NCBI GenBank assembly: GCA_964247055.1 | Contig: OZ176057.1 | Location: 1,922,001-1,986,000 of the forward strand | Length of the DNA stretch: 64,000 nt | DNA from: Paragordius varius | Lineage: Eukaryota > Nematomorpha | Reading direction: 5' to 3' | Part shown: in pieces, positions 36,296 to 49,147 of the stretch | Layout of the letters: every line of letters begins with the position of its first letter | Numbering within the stretch: position 1 is the stretch's first letter | Translations under genes and position numbers: made by a program | The notes under the pieces: generated by a model | Database searches by the model: none | What the model saw: the letters and a program-made list of their open reading frames with translations, nothing else | What the model was told of the DNA's origin: nothing

Positions 36296-39200
36296 TTTTG
36301 GACATTTCTGTAAATCTAAAAACATCAAAAAGCCGAAACAACATGTAAACTTAGCCAGAATCGTTAGACTCAAATCAACCGTCTATTTGCAATGTCAAAT
36401 ATTGTATATATTTTAATGATAAATATATAGCAAAACAACCCCATCAACTGTATTAAAAAGCCACAATTTTAGTCAAATTATAGCACATGTTCAGTGGTAT
36501 AAATTTGACCAAAAAACTGGAGAACCCAAAATGATTAACCTTCAAATGCATGATGAAGAACGGTTAGATCGGATTACTATGGATACATATCAAACATTAA
36601 TTATTCGCAATTTTAAATACCAAGATGCGGGCACCTATTTTTGTCAAGAAATGTCGGATAAGCTTGATTTTATGTTGGAAGAAGAGATGGAAACATTTAC
36701 GACAAAAAGTTTACTCTTGATATCAACATTAACTTGATGGTTAATTACTTTACATTGGCTTAATTTTGGTTTATATGGATATCGTTCGATAATTATAAAA
36801 TATTTGCATTATATCATTGAAAAACTTTGAATTATAAAAATATTTTTTATGATTTTTTTCCATCCGATAAATTGTTTTACATATTTTTCAAATATAATTT
36901 ACAATATCTTGTTATGAAAAAAAATAATATTTTTTAGGCAGTCTCCGTCCATTATAGCAATTGCAATATATACTAAAATGTTTGATTTTTACATTTTAAA
37001 TGATTCACTTGATAAACACGTATTTATATAAGCGTTTGATTTAACTATCATCTAGTACTAAGCTTTTTGCAATATTTTTTCGTAATCTACTTACAAATAA
37101 AATGGACGGATAAAATAACTAACAATGCAATTTGAAAAAAATCAATCCCGACATGCCATTGCTTGGAATAACCATCCGCACAAAGCTATACTACTTTGGC
37201 CACATTATGAGATCTAATTAACTGGAAAAATCGATGGGTAAAGTTAGTGGTACACGTAAAAGGGGCCGAAGAAAGTTAAGGTGCATGGACAATATTCAAC
37301 AAGAAACGGACGCCACTTGGCCTAACATAACATTAAAACTAAAAACCGCTATTTATGGCGAGGCTTATTTACAGTATTGCAAAAAGTCGACCTCGACTGT
37401 AGCAATACACAGTATGAGTAGGTATACATCGCTAGAAAGTTACTAATTATTGCCAAATAGTATATACAACAAAGGGCGGTATTATTGGCTGGTAATTATT
37501 TTTTTCACTTTTTACTATTATAAGCCAATAATACCGCCCTTTGGTGTATATGCTATTTGGCAATAATTAAAACCTTCTAGCAACGTGTACCTACTCATAC
37601 TGTAAATTGAAAGGGCTTGATATCGTTTATTGGGTTCGTTTTCCTATAAACAGTGTACAAAAAAATATCATGAGAAAGTATATATATTCCGATAGGAAAA
37701 TGTATCAGGAATCTCATTGCTTTTGGTTTAGGGGCTTACGGGTCTTGTAAAGAGTTATTTAAACTTTTGCAAGTGCTTCATATCAGATAATGGCGAAATT
37801 TGAGCACAGATTTTGTATTAAAATTTTGATGAAGCTAAATGCTAGTACATTTCGATAATCTCATTTTGATTAAATATTCGTTTGTCTTCAAATTTATGTC
37901 GAACAAATGTGTTTTATAATAAAATTTACCAAATTCGAAAGTTAACAAACCTTTATATTAACATCTGATATAATTGAAATGCTTAGCATCATAAAATTAG
38001 AAAAAGTGTACAATATCTAAAAGCGTTTTTATACAGTTTCTATGTCAGCTAAAAATTGAATTTTTTTTAAAGTATGATTTTTAAATATATTAAAAATTTT
38101 TATTACGATATTCCGGCATTTTTGCGTTTTTAAAAGAACTAGCCCGTTTTATAATAGTAAAAATCAAAGAATTTAAATATTATAAAATTATTTTCCTTTT
38201 TATAAGTAGTCTATGGTATATTTTAGTAATATTTTTTGGAATGAACATTTGGCTTTCACCAAAAAATTTTTTTTGAAATAAATGTGGGCAAATTTTGCCA
38301 TTTTCTGAATGGAGCACTACAATGTATTAACTTTCTTTCTCTCGTAAGGGCCAAAACCAAAAACACCATGATAATCCTGATACAATTTTTTATCAGAATC
38401 TATTTATTTCATCATGATATTTTTACATGACGTCCGATTCTGTACACTGTATATATGTAATGTGATACCTAATTCTTTATAATTTAAGCTGAAAAGTTTA
38501 CCTATTATACTAATATGAAAAAAGGTAAATTCAAAACTATCCTAAATGACAGATATATTACGTTATATATTTTAGATCATTCCATCCATTTCAAAATTTT
38601 CTACCATGTAGATGCCGTAGTTGAAGATGTTAATGAATGTAATACTTTTAATATAATTAATAAAAAAATAAAACAAATTATATAAAGACAAATATTTAAA
38701 AACAGCCATCTTTTGAACCTTAATATTTTATATAATTTATTGTTGGTTGCAAAAAATGAAAGTTTTATAGACATGAGCCATATAATTACATATTGTAGTC
38801 ATTAGATAATAAAATAATCATTTTAAATGTGTGATTTGTCTTAAAATATTAGTTTTTTAGTTTCACGTTATTTAGTTTTTACTGTAATACACAGCGTCTT
38901 TTAAAAAATAACCTGATATACATATATATATATATATATATATGTATATGATATGAAAATGTATTACGATTATCATGGTGCTTTTGGTTTTGACATTCAA
39001 ATAAATTTTTTTATAAGCTAGGCTTGATTCCAAAAATAAATATATGATAAACTACGTATAAAAACCAAAATGATATTTATTTTGATTTGATTGGATTCTG
39101 AAAGTACAAAATTTAATTGCTCATGTAAATGGGCTATATTTTTTTAAAATGCCGGAAATGCGGGACAAAAATTTAAAATATATGCCAAATCGTGATATCA

Positions 39201-42200
39201 ACTAAAAATATTTTTTTTTAAATGCATACCTTTTTTAAAAAATAACAAAATTTTGTTATAGCGCATATTAATTTAAATCATGATACAGTTTTAAACGCTC
39301 TAAGAAATCAAAAAACCTTTTTCTATATAATTAAATGCTGAACATTTCTGTCACCTAAGAATTTAAATAAACGTTTGTTCGCGTAAAAAACAATATTTAT
39401 TAAACTTAAATTTGAAGACGAACAAATTATTTATCTGAGGTAATGGATTCAACATTTTTGAATTAGATAAAAAATTTCATCTTACCTTGAAGCGTTTTAT
39501 ACCGTTTCAATCATGGCTCAAAATAGATTGAATACGCTTTAATAAAATTTGCGCAAAAAATTTTTGTAGAAAGTATCCATTTTTTTAAAAAAAAATTTTG
39601 ATGACTAAATTTAATACATTTATAAATTTATTACCCATTTCCGGCAATTATGGGTTTATGTTGAATAACGAAAAAATGACTTTAGCCTATATCTAAAAAT
39701 TAAAATTAAAGAATATTATTTAAATTTTTATATGTATATGCTATACTTTAGTGATACTTTTTGGAATGAAGCATTTAGCTTTTACCAAAAAAATTTTATT
39801 ACAAAGAATGTGCTCAAATTTTTCCATTTTTTGATATGGACATTTCCACAAAATTATAAATAACTTTCTTACACTCGTAGCCCAAACCAAAAGCACCGTG
39901 ATAATCTTGAGACATTTACCTATCAAAATATGTATATTTTATCAGGTTATTTTTTTATACCCCTCGATATTGGGTGTTATTATTAATAGTTATATTATTT
40001 TTATAAATATTTACAATGTTTTTAGTAACTTATGGCCCCTTTCCAAAATATCAAGACCAAATAATAGGTAAAAAATTATTTTCTGATTGCGTTTTATTGT
40101 TCTTAAATTCCTTTTTAACATTCCTAAACTTGTATCACAGTGTGAGTAAATATACATTGCTAGTTTTTATTATATGTTGCCAGATAATATGCAGAGAGTA
40201 TTATGAGCAGTATAAAGCGAAAATTATATATAGGTCAATTATTTTTCCCTTATTGTAAATATGCTATCTGGCGATAACTAATGAAAAACTAGAGATGTTT
40301 ATTTACTAATACTCTATCTAGCATTTAATTTTTTACGTCTTTTTTGTAGATGGTATTAAAATTTACTCAGATTGGACTGAGTGGGGGCCTTGTTCGGCCT
40401 GTGAATCAGTTGAAAATGTAAAAATTAATGATACCCTAAAAGTTATTGGAGAGAGAAGGCGGTTTGGCCGTTGTAAAGTTAAACTAGCAAATGGACCCTA
40501 CGCTTTTAAGGTTCGCGTTAACACTTCGATTCAAATTGGGGTATCTAAATGCCCCAGATAAAAAACTACTGAAGGAAACGGTCCCAATTTAATTTTTATG
40601 CTTGTATCCTAATAAAAATTAAATAAACATGCCAAAATATCTAAATAAAATTTTGTTATGAAAAAAAATTTCCATGTCAAACTACTTAGAAGCCATTTTT
40701 ATATTGCAAAATTTTTGCAAAATATCGTCATCATATTTTAAGGATAAAATTAAAGCTAATTTTTTATTTAAATTACATCTAACATTGATAGAAATAGAAA
40801 AAGCGGTTATTTTGTATTATTTTTTAATTTTACCATTTCACACATGTCACGATGACTAAATTTTTGCTTTTCGGTTTTAGCTTAAAATAACTAATATTAA
40901 GTATTTTTGAATAAATTTTTTATATTTGGTTATTAATGTTAGATAAGTGCAAAATTTTGTTATGGTTTCGATTCCTTCCATAAAGAATTTATTTTTAAAC
41001 AAGCCTGGGTTATCCATCTACCCCAATTTAAATCGAAGGACTGAAATGAATGTGTTAATCCAAGTGTTAAAATCTCAGATTTCAATATTTAAATTCTTAT
41101 AAATTATAAATAATTAAAAGGGCTCAACGGCCGAAAAATCAATGGTAAGTCGTAAATATTTCTACATAATAATGAATACGTATATGGAAGCGGGTCAAAG
41201 TGGTTTACCGTGCAATTCTTCACTCTTTGCTATGTTCAAGCATTTGGACGGTATATACATTCACATTATGTTTTTACTTATCAAGATACAATTTATTTTC
41301 GTGTGGGTTGAGGTTGTTTTATATTTTTGATTCTATTAATGTTTTATTTTGTTTAAATGCTTTAAGCCAAACTTTTAATTTATTTCGAAGCAAATGTATT
41401 AACTCATCAAAAAGGGAGAAATAAGTATATTATTAACCTATAGGCAAAATTGTTAACTGCTCAACAGTTAAAAGGGTTTGACGTAAAAGTTATAGGCGAA
41501 AATCTTATCTGAATGTTAAATAATATAAATTAATTGATATCCTATTCGGAAATTGTTTTTATATAGATAGGATCCGTATTGCTCGTTTGCGCCCCAACGA
41601 AATCCGAGTCGAGAACTGTATTGATGGATGTAACAAAAATTTAATTAATACTAATCCAAACCAATGTATGCTATGAAATTAAACACAGTAAAAATTAAAT
41701 TATACGGACAAAACGTAAAATCATAAAGACAGTTATTTAAAAGGACCGCTAACTGAATTTTAACCAATATACCTCATGTTTTTTCGCAAAGTATGTAATA
41801 CAGATGTAATTTGTTAACACATGTATTTTACAATTCGATTAAAATTTATAATTGAATCTTTATAATCTTTTACACAAAAATTTTTGTCTTTTATTTTAAA
41901 GTTTTGTCTTATAATTTTTATTTTTACTGTATATTAACGATATATTATGTTTAAAAAGAAAATTACATCATTATCTTTTTCTCTTAAAGTCCTAGAGAGA
42001 TTTGGAAAATTATCCAAAAGAGAAAACAAAAGTTTCACTACTTTTAAACCCAAAAAACCATATTTAAATAACTTGGGCAAACAGTTGACTAAGGGGGAGA
42101 ATGACGAAAAAGATAAAACCAGTTTCTTGAAAATTGATACTTCTGTCAATATCGATATTTTTAAAAGTATTTATAATTTTTTAAAAAAATAAATATTTGA

Positions 42201-45200
42201 TTTGTTTTTAAGCTTTACTTACGCTTGAAATTAAAAATAAACCACAGTTGTATGAGAAAGGAATTTTATTTATTTTTAACTCAAGTCACTAAAAAACATC
42301 TAACCTAATTTTTTCAAACAAAAGGTATGTTGATTACATGTTAGATAAAATATCGGCACATATTTAAGTTGAAATCTCTTGTAGCATTTTTACAGAATAA
42401 AAGAACGTAATGTAAAACTAGCCCAAGAAACCAATTATAATTATTTAAACATATCTAAATGGCCATAAATTGTAATATTATCGATTATATCTACAGAAAC
42501 TCCAAGTTATAAATTATCTGCGGATGCGGGAGACTCAATTGACATATATTGCCCCGGGTAAAAAATGAGCATACGTTCAAATTTTAATACCTAATATTGA
42601 TTTTTAACTTTCCTAGGTCAAAAAATTAATTGATTATTTAAAATTTTTGCAAATAAAAAAAATATTAAATGATATATATTATTGGGTGTTTGATAAAATT
42701 TAATTGATCTTGATTAGTTTGGAGGATGTTAGAGAAAAAATAGAACCCGAAAAATTTGAAACCCAATATTCTGTTCGTTGGCAAAACAATGGGACTGTAC
42801 TTCATCACACTCGGCAAGATGAATATTACGACAGAGAAAAAGAGTTAGATATAAAAAGTAAAATAACTGTAATTATATAGAACAACTTAACTCACAAAAT
42901 TAAACACCGCTTTTAAATTTTGGGTCTGTTTTAAGAAATTTGGGACTGAGAAATCAAGGAAATTTATTTCCATTGCATTGAAACGACGGCTTGATATAAT
43001 TTGTTTAACGGTTTATCGAAAGCTTAGCGCAAAACCATATTGTAAGAAAAGCATATAAAATTTTTAGATCAAAAATTTCCAACATTTGCCATTAATTTTG
43101 TAAATATTTAATATAGTAGATGGGACCATTTTTGAAACCGAAGCCGGTAATAAAAAGCGATATGCATCATTACATAATTTTATAGGAAACAATTTTCGTT
43201 TGTAACATTTTATTTATGGTAAAACGTTTTTCGTCTCAAACACAAATCAGTGTATTTACAACCGACATTCAAATGTAGAAGCTTCGGTACCAAACTAAAT
43301 CAAGATCTTTAATATTCAGACTGCTATATTTCCAAGGTGGCTAACACAAATTCGCGGGCCGCATTTCAAAAATGCGAATACGAAGAACCGATATTGCGGA
43401 AAGTTATATTAAATATATGCCTAAATAGACAATTCGACTTTACCGAACAATCGATGGCGTTTAAAAATAAAAGCAAAACATAAAATATCTATGATTAAAA
43501 TCGAATATGTCACTTAAAAAAATATTTTTGGAAGGAAAACTTATAATTAATTTGATATTTATGTTTTAACAAGATTTTATAAATGGAGAATTTATCCAAA
43601 TTATAAGATTTTGATTATATTTAATAATTTTATCAATTTTTACCACACATTCGCGGAGATGTCCTTTATTTTTGAAAAAAATATATTGAATCGAATATTA
43701 ATATTGTAGGGGAGCAAAGATTAACAATAGATGACCATTTCACGCTTTCGATTGTGAACTTGCATACAAATGATTCGGGAGAGTATTCATGCTGGAACAT
43801 TTTAAACATTAAATTAATTGGAATAATAATATTAAATGGTAAGTATGGGAAAATATTTTTATAAAATTTTATTAAATTAAATTTATTATTTTATTTATAA
43901 TTAGTAAACCCGTCTCCTGTGATGGAAGAAAGTAAGTATTAATGGATATATTAACTTTATATATATTACTGGGATTACAATGTGACCGCAAAAAAATAAT
44001 TGAAATATATATAATTTTATAGGAAACATGGTTCTTTTGGTTTTTGCCCTTATGAGTGACAAAGTTATTTACACTTTTGTGATAAGTGCTCATATTAGAA
44101 AATGGCAAAATTAGATAATAATTGGTGAAAGCTAAATGCTTCATTTCTATCACTAAATATTTCAAAAATTACATATTAAAAGCTAAACAATATTTAAAAA
44201 AAATTTTGATTTTTAGATGTGTCCAAAATCCCAAGTTTCTTCGCCCTTCTAAAATGGACTAGGCCTCTAAAAATAAATGCAATAATGCGGGGATTGCGCG
44301 ATAAAAATTTTAATTGTGATTGTTGATATCAATCAAAATATCTTTTAAAAAATGCATTTTTTTAAAAAAATTTAATATTTAGCGAAATTTTGTACTTCAT
44401 CCAATTTTAAGGCATGAGGGAAACAGTATACAAACTTTTAGATCTTATAAAAACACTCTTTCAATATAATTTAATGATGCTGGACATTTCTATCACCTCA
44501 AGATTTTGATTAAAGTATTTAATCTAAATTTATGTCAAATATAGTTTTTTTTTACCAAATGTAAACGAACCTTTAAATTTAAAATACTGAAGCGATAGGA
44601 ATACTCAGCAACATCAAATATATAAAGAGTTTTATATCTGAAAGCGTTTTTGTACCGTTTCCATCCTGCCTTAATAGTATGAAGTATGCCTAATGTGCTA
44701 ATTGAATTTTTGTAAAAAATTAACATATCATATAAATATTTTTTGTTAAAACTTAGCCTATATTTTAGAGTTTTATCACCCAATCCCGGCATTTTTGCCT
44801 TTATAATAACTCATTTTAGAAAAGCCAAACATTTTGGACCTTTGAACTACTACATCTAAAATTTAATTTTTATTGCTTTTTATAGGTGTTTCATGATAGA
44901 TTTTAGCTTCACCAAAACAAAATTATAACAAAAAATTGCTCAAATTTTGTCATTTTCTTATATGGATTACAAACCACAAAAGTGTAAATAACTTTCTTAT
45001 AACAGTTGTAAGGGAAACCATCATGATCTTAATACATTTTCCTATTGGAATATATATTTCATTAGGTTATTTTGCCGATTTTGGACGCAATGTTATACTA
45101 TTTCAGTTTTAAAATGGCTAATAGGGGGTATAATTGATATGTCTGTGCAATGTATGAGATTTGGATTTATTAGTAGAATTTTAAACATTGTGGAAAAAAT

Positions 45201-45448
45201 ATATCATGTTTTATATAACTAATAAAAATCTACATCCCAATAGATTTGTATGTTAACCCTTTTAGCCATTAATAACCAAAATAGGTTATAATATTTCTCG
45301 TTACATATAAATGTTGTATTTGTAAATTTATATTTTAGATATCAAAAATTATTTCTTCTACATGTTACTTGCTTATATTGGATACACTTGTGTGTTTGTG
45401 ATTACACTAAGCCTCAAAGTCAGATCAATAGAAAAAATGCAAATTTAA
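36296..45448 (+). CDS. FAM187-like Ig-domain single-pass membrane protein, 12 exons found, N-terminal exon missing
   Basis: Exons: 36296-36403, 36431-36708, 40350-40510, 41121-41250, 41567-41665, 41990-42166, 42497-42557, 42718-42857, 43120-43197, 43710-43838, 43905-43931 and 45339-45448. Every junction keeps phase, giving about 499 residues. Order: a first Ig domain (STVYLQCQ; VQWYKFDQ; YQDAGTYFCQ); a thrombospondin-like motif (YSDWTEWGPCSACES then RRRFGRCKV); GLPCNSSLF and RPNEIRVENC; a second Ig domain (GDSIDIYCPG; YSVRWQNNG; RLTIDDHFTL; NDSGEYSCW); and a C-terminal membrane helix FFYMLLAYIGYTCVFVITL with a short basic tail. This order matches the FAM187 family, whose mammalian members are testis-expressed. 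The donor of exon 2 (GTTTAC) and exons 5 and 9 are the least certain. Introns range from 27 nt to 3.6 kb. Confidence 0.85.
37140..37405 (+). mobile_element. LINE ORF2 C-terminal fragment in a FAM187-like intron
   Basis: The frame starting at 37234 reads GKVSGTRKRGRRKLRCMDNI. With the preceding ACTTTGGCCACATTATGAGA (FGHIMR) this is the familiar C-terminal segment of RTE-type and related LINE polymerases (FGHIMR..., G.R.RGRP..RW.D.I). It is short, lacks the reverse transcriptase core, and its end is fused to the hairpin MITE at 37409. Confidence 0.75.
37409..37603. mobile_element. Hairpin MITE, family H copy 1
   Basis: About 80-bp inverted arms. Left: ACAGTATGAGTAGGTATACA ... CAAAGGGCGGTATTATTGGC. 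Right: its near-exact complement, ending CTACTCATACTGT. It lies directly against a LINE fragment. A second, more diverged copy is at 40134. Confidence 0.85.
37651..38450. mobile_element. Long-terminal-inverted-repeat element E1, ends ACAGTGTACA
   Basis: Both ends carry ACAGTGTACA with inverted arms. Left arm: GATAGGAAAATGTATCAGGA, then a CTTTTGGTTTAGGGG-like block. Right arm: the complementary CCAAAACCAAAAACACCATG and ATCCTGATACA. No coding region is seen. The interior is AT-rich. Confidence 0.8.
38889..39978. mobile_element. Long-terminal-inverted-repeat element E2
   Basis: The left arm (AAAAAATAACCTGATA, then ATGAAAATGTATTACGATTA and CATGGTGCTTTTGGTTTTG) is mirrored by the right arm (AAACCAAAAGCACCGTGATA, then TATTTTATCAGGTTATTTTT). 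A TA microsatellite sits in the left arm at 38918-38945. The outermost bases of the ends differ from E1. Confidence 0.75.
40134..40318. mobile_element. Hairpin MITE, family H copy 2
   Basis: Inverted arms beginning CACAGTGTGAGTAAATATAC on the left and, read inward, AGAGTATTAGTAAATAAACA on the right. The inner part has TGTTGCCAGATAATATG opposite TATGCTATCTGGCGATAAC. It ends 32 bp before the FAM187-like exon at 40350. Confidence 0.7.
40522..41066 (+). mobile_element. TTAA-flanked MITE, copy M2, adjoining a splice donor
   Basis: TTAA is present on both sides (40518-40521 and 41067-41070). Ends are CACTTCGATTCA and its partial inverted match CCAAGTG. The subterminal hairpins are GGGGTATCTAAATGCCCC on the left and a diverged CTACCCCAATTT block on the right. 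The element begins 12 bp after the end of the FAM187-like exon at 40510. Confidence 0.85.
43965..45105. mobile_element. Long-terminal-inverted-repeat element E3 in the last FAM187-like intron
   Basis: Left arm: TTTATAGGAAACATGGTTCT, GACAAAGTTATTTACACTTT, GAAAATGGCAAAATTAGA. Right arm: the complements near 44935-45060, including AGTGTAAATAACTTTCTTAT and ACATTTTCCTATTGG. It fills most of the 1.4-kb intron before the membrane-helix exon. Confidence 0.75.
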
Positions 45449-45589
45449 TTATATTTTTTATAACCACCATACACATATAAATAATGTTATTAAAAATTTA
45501 ACGTGAAATCCATATTAGTTGTAAATGAGTAAACCTCCTATTTTGTAAGTTTCCAAACATATACATATATATATATATATATATTTCGG

Positions 45590-45980
45590 AAGTCTTATTG
45601 CAAAACAAAACCAGCACGTCAGATATCAAAGTAAGTATTGCGATGGTAAATCAAATATTACAAAATATTATAAAAATATGGAAGACTCATGTTAAACCAA
45701 CAAAAATTAGGCTCATCAATTCTTTATTATTCCTGACAATGTTATATAGACAACCAGTAACTGTCTCGCATTTAATAAACACATTTAATGATAAACATCG
45801 CAGGACAAAATACGAAATTCGAAAAATAAAGCCCACAATGGCTCTAACCTATTATTGATTATCGTATTTTACACAGACCGTGCACAAAATTTGGAATATC
45901 ACATTATGACTGGTAAAGTGGAAAAAAAAAGATAGCTGTGTAAGATGCGCTGGGCTGAAAATCTAACTTTAAACACAAAC
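45590..45980 (+). mobile_element. LINE reverse transcriptase 3' fragment
   Basis: Frame 45598-45858 reads SDIKVSIAMVNQILQNIIKI then TKIRLINSLLFLTMLY. This corresponds to the segment after the polymerase core of RTE-like and related LINEs (I..RI..A...F..L..IW...... K.RL.N..VLS.LLYG). Remnants of a HIM.GK-like continuation lie near 45895-45960. It is a dead fragment. Confidence 0.75.
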
Positions 45981-45999
45981 TATTTATTACAAAATCAAA

Positions 46000-48020
46000 T
46001 ATCTATTATTAACTGAGCTTGACGCACATATAGTTGCCAAAAAACCATAAATCGACAATCACTTCAGCTAAATACGATACAATATGATGATTATTATATA
46101 ATAATAATTTAGTATAAAGGATATTTGATTTTCATGTGGCATAAGACCGTTCCGCTCACAACTGAAATTTTTCCTTTTTATGAAAGGATTAATCTCCTAG
46201 TTACGGGTAAATTTTGAGAATCGAATTCTTTATATTGCACCAGTAGATTGAGGGCCATTTATTTTTAAGTATGAATAAAAAATGATTTGAGGCTTTCGAA
46301 CGTGGCAATTTTGACCCATTTTTTTATTTATTTGAAAATGTTAGGTTCAACCATTTTTGGTGTTTTCTCTGGGTTTACAAATGCGAATTGATAAATGGAG
46401 GCAGTTGCAACTGGCAGACTAATTTAAAAAAATATAGAAAATACACATGGGATGAAGCTTACCCAGGAAATATTGAATTACAATCTGCTAAATTTTTGAT
46501 ACGAAATAACTAATATTGTGTGTTAATATAATTTATGTAAACCACTTTATTTTTGAAGAGTGCGATTTTAGAGATGTCCTCATTAAACATCTAATTTCCA
46601 AAAACAGCTTAAATTTATTTTTTAATTTTTGATTAGTATCATTGTAAAATTCATATGGTGTGCTACGTTTTGAAAAAAAGCTTTATCGTCAATAAAAACC
46701 TCATTTTTTACACGGCGAGGTTGAGATGAATTATCGCTCAGTCACCCTTGACGCATTTATAAATAAAAAATACCACTATTAGCATAAGCCTAAATGTTTT
46801 CAGAAAATTGGTTAAAATAATATTATTTTAAAGCTTCTATTTTCAAGTTCTGCTAATTTTAGGGGCTAGTTTAAAGACTTAGACACCTTTGGCCAGATTG
46901 TAAAACAATTAAAAAAATCAGATAAAATGTCCCCCCTTACGTTTTTTGAATATATGTTTCAATCAATTATTACAATAGCAACCCTATTTTTTAAGGGGGC
47001 TTAACTAGGTGCTAATATAAGAAAAGGTCTTCGTCATTATCGGCACATTCAGAAAACAATAGATAAGTATACTGATAAAATAAAAAATTATTATTTTAGA
47101 GACTTATTTTTTCACAACTCGATTTTCCAGTGGGGCAAAACTCATGGCCTAATAAAAAAGGGCTTAGTCACTGTCGGCATAATTATAATTGATAAAATTT
47201 TTTTCTTTGATGCGCTTATATCCCGTTATTCAAAGCTAACACCTTATATTTTTTAAATATATAGAGAGATATGTAATAAATTATTTTCAATAATTACGAT
47301 ACAAAAGATGGGGTGATAAAAAAGTCGCAGTTGACTTATAAGTCTAACGTGGCAAGTTTATTTAGGCCAGAAAGTGGACCCTTGAAGTAGATGATATAAA
47401 ATACTTAAGTCAAAGCTTTTGCCTATGAAAGTAGAATTTTTTTGCCACCCAATTTGATTACGGGATTAACTTGACATTTTCAGCCAAAATTTATGAAATA
47501 AGACACAAAAAGATAACAAACATTATATGCATTTTTATTGAAATTTCTCAAACTCAATGGGATGTATCTTATATAATATTTGGGATTGTTCTAAATATTG
47601 CCCGATAACCAAAATTTTTAAGTTGATGAAACTAGTCGACATTAAAACACTCTCTATTATTTACTCATTACTTGTAAGGAGTTCATTTAATAATATAATG
47701 GGAGGATGTTTATGCAATATAACATATTATTAATTGATTTATCAACAATTTATTTGAAATTTATGTTAAAATAAATCTATAAATGTTTTTATAGTTCAGT
47801 AACCTTTAGCGTGTTTTATTTTTTGTAAAACAAGAAAAATTTTAGCAAGATTAATATTAATATTATTATGAAAATTTTCGGAATCAAAATGCGGGTTCAC
47901 GGAATCGATAAATTAACATAATGTCTTTTTGTTATATATTAGCAAAATTTTTCTGAAAATTTATCCTCTTTTGTGTCTACCCAATTCTAATAGTTTATGA
48001 TAAAAATTATCAATTTTTAT
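46000..48020. other. Intergenic region, mostly unassigned
   Basis: Apart from a candidate exon at 46345-46513, I see no gene, structural RNA or clear repeat. Confidence 0.4.
46345..46513 (+). CDS. Candidate terminal exon of an unrecognised protein
   Basis: An acceptor-like ATTTGAAAATGTTAG precedes an open frame of 55 residues. It contains FNHFWCFLWVYKCELINGGS, CNWQTNLKKYRKYTWDEAYP and ELQSAKFLIRNN before a stop. The Cys/Trp content and even composition are unlike the surrounding AT-biased frames. No partner exon was found on either side. It may be an orphan exon, a pseudogene piece or chance. Confidence 0.3.
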
Positions 48021-48028
48021 AGCATTGA

Positions 48029-49147
48029 CACTTCGATGCCATTTGGGGTATCTAATGACTCCAGACCAAATTAACTGTAAAATTTTAAAAAACTACTGAA
48101 GGAAACGGTCCTAATTTAAATTTATGCTTATATCCCTTTGAAAATTATATAAATAAGTTAAAATATTTTAATAAAATTTTGTTTCATGTCGGATGCCATT
48201 TTTTACAAAATTTTTGCAAAATATTGTGTTCATTTATTTTTTAAGGTATAATTTGCGTTAACACTTCGATTATTGGGGTGTCTAAATACCCGAGACTAAA
48301 TTTAAATTAAAATTTTCAAAAAACTACTGAAGGAAACGGTCTCAATTTAAATTTATGCTTCTATCCTGATAAATATTATATAAATATGCCAAAATATCTT
48401 GATAAAATTTTGTTTTGAAAAAAAAGTTCCACCTCAATCTACTTCGACGCCATTTTTATTTTACAAAAATTTTGCAAATCGTCTTCATTTAATTTTAAGG
48501 GTAAAACTAAAGCTTGATATTTATATAAATTACATCTAACATGATAGAAATAGAAAAAGCGGATTTTGTATTATTTTTTAATTTTACAATATGACACATG
48601 TCACGTTGACTAAATTTTTACCTTTCAGTTTTAGCTCAAAATAAGTAATATCAAGTATTTTTGAATAAAATTTTTTATATATTTCGGTTTATTAATGTTA
48701 TATAAGTGCAAAATTTTGCCATGGTTTCGATTACTTCCATACTTTTTAAACTATTTGATTTTAAACAGGCCTGGGGCAACTGCCCCAATTTGAATCGAAA
48801 GACTAAAATGAGTGTGTTGTGTCCAAGTGTTAATTTTCTATTTAAATCACATCAACACTGATATAAGTAAAAAATGGTTGATTTTGTATTAATCTTTAAT
48901 TTAGACAATGCACATATGTCAGGTTGACTAAATTTTTACCTTTGAGTTTTACCTTAAAATAAATAGTATGTATTTTTGAAAAAAGTTTTTATATATTCCG
49001 GTTAATTAATGTTATCTAAGTGGAAAATCTTGCCATAGTTTTTAATCCTTCCATAATTTTCAAATTATTTAATTTTAAACAGGTTTGGGGTGTCGAACTA
49101 CCCCAATTTAAATCAAAGGACTAAAATGAATTATTTGTATCCCAGTG
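48029..49147 (+). mobile_element. TTAA-flanked MITE, copy M3-outer, split by a second copy
   Basis: The left part (48029-48257) begins CACTTCGATGCCATTTGGGG and includes ACTACTGAAGGAAACGGTCC. The right part (48834-49147) resumes with TTTTCTATTTAAATCACATC and ends at CCCAGTG. Without the insert the element is about 550 bp, equal to the other full copies. Confidence 0.85.
48262..48829 (+). mobile_element. TTAA-flanked MITE, copy M3-inner, nested in M3-outer
   Basis: A complete 568-bp copy with CACTTCGATTATTGGGG at the left and GTCCAAGTG at the right. Perfect TTAA lies on both sides (48258-48261 and 48830-48833). It is better preserved than the copy it interrupts. Confidence 0.92.
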
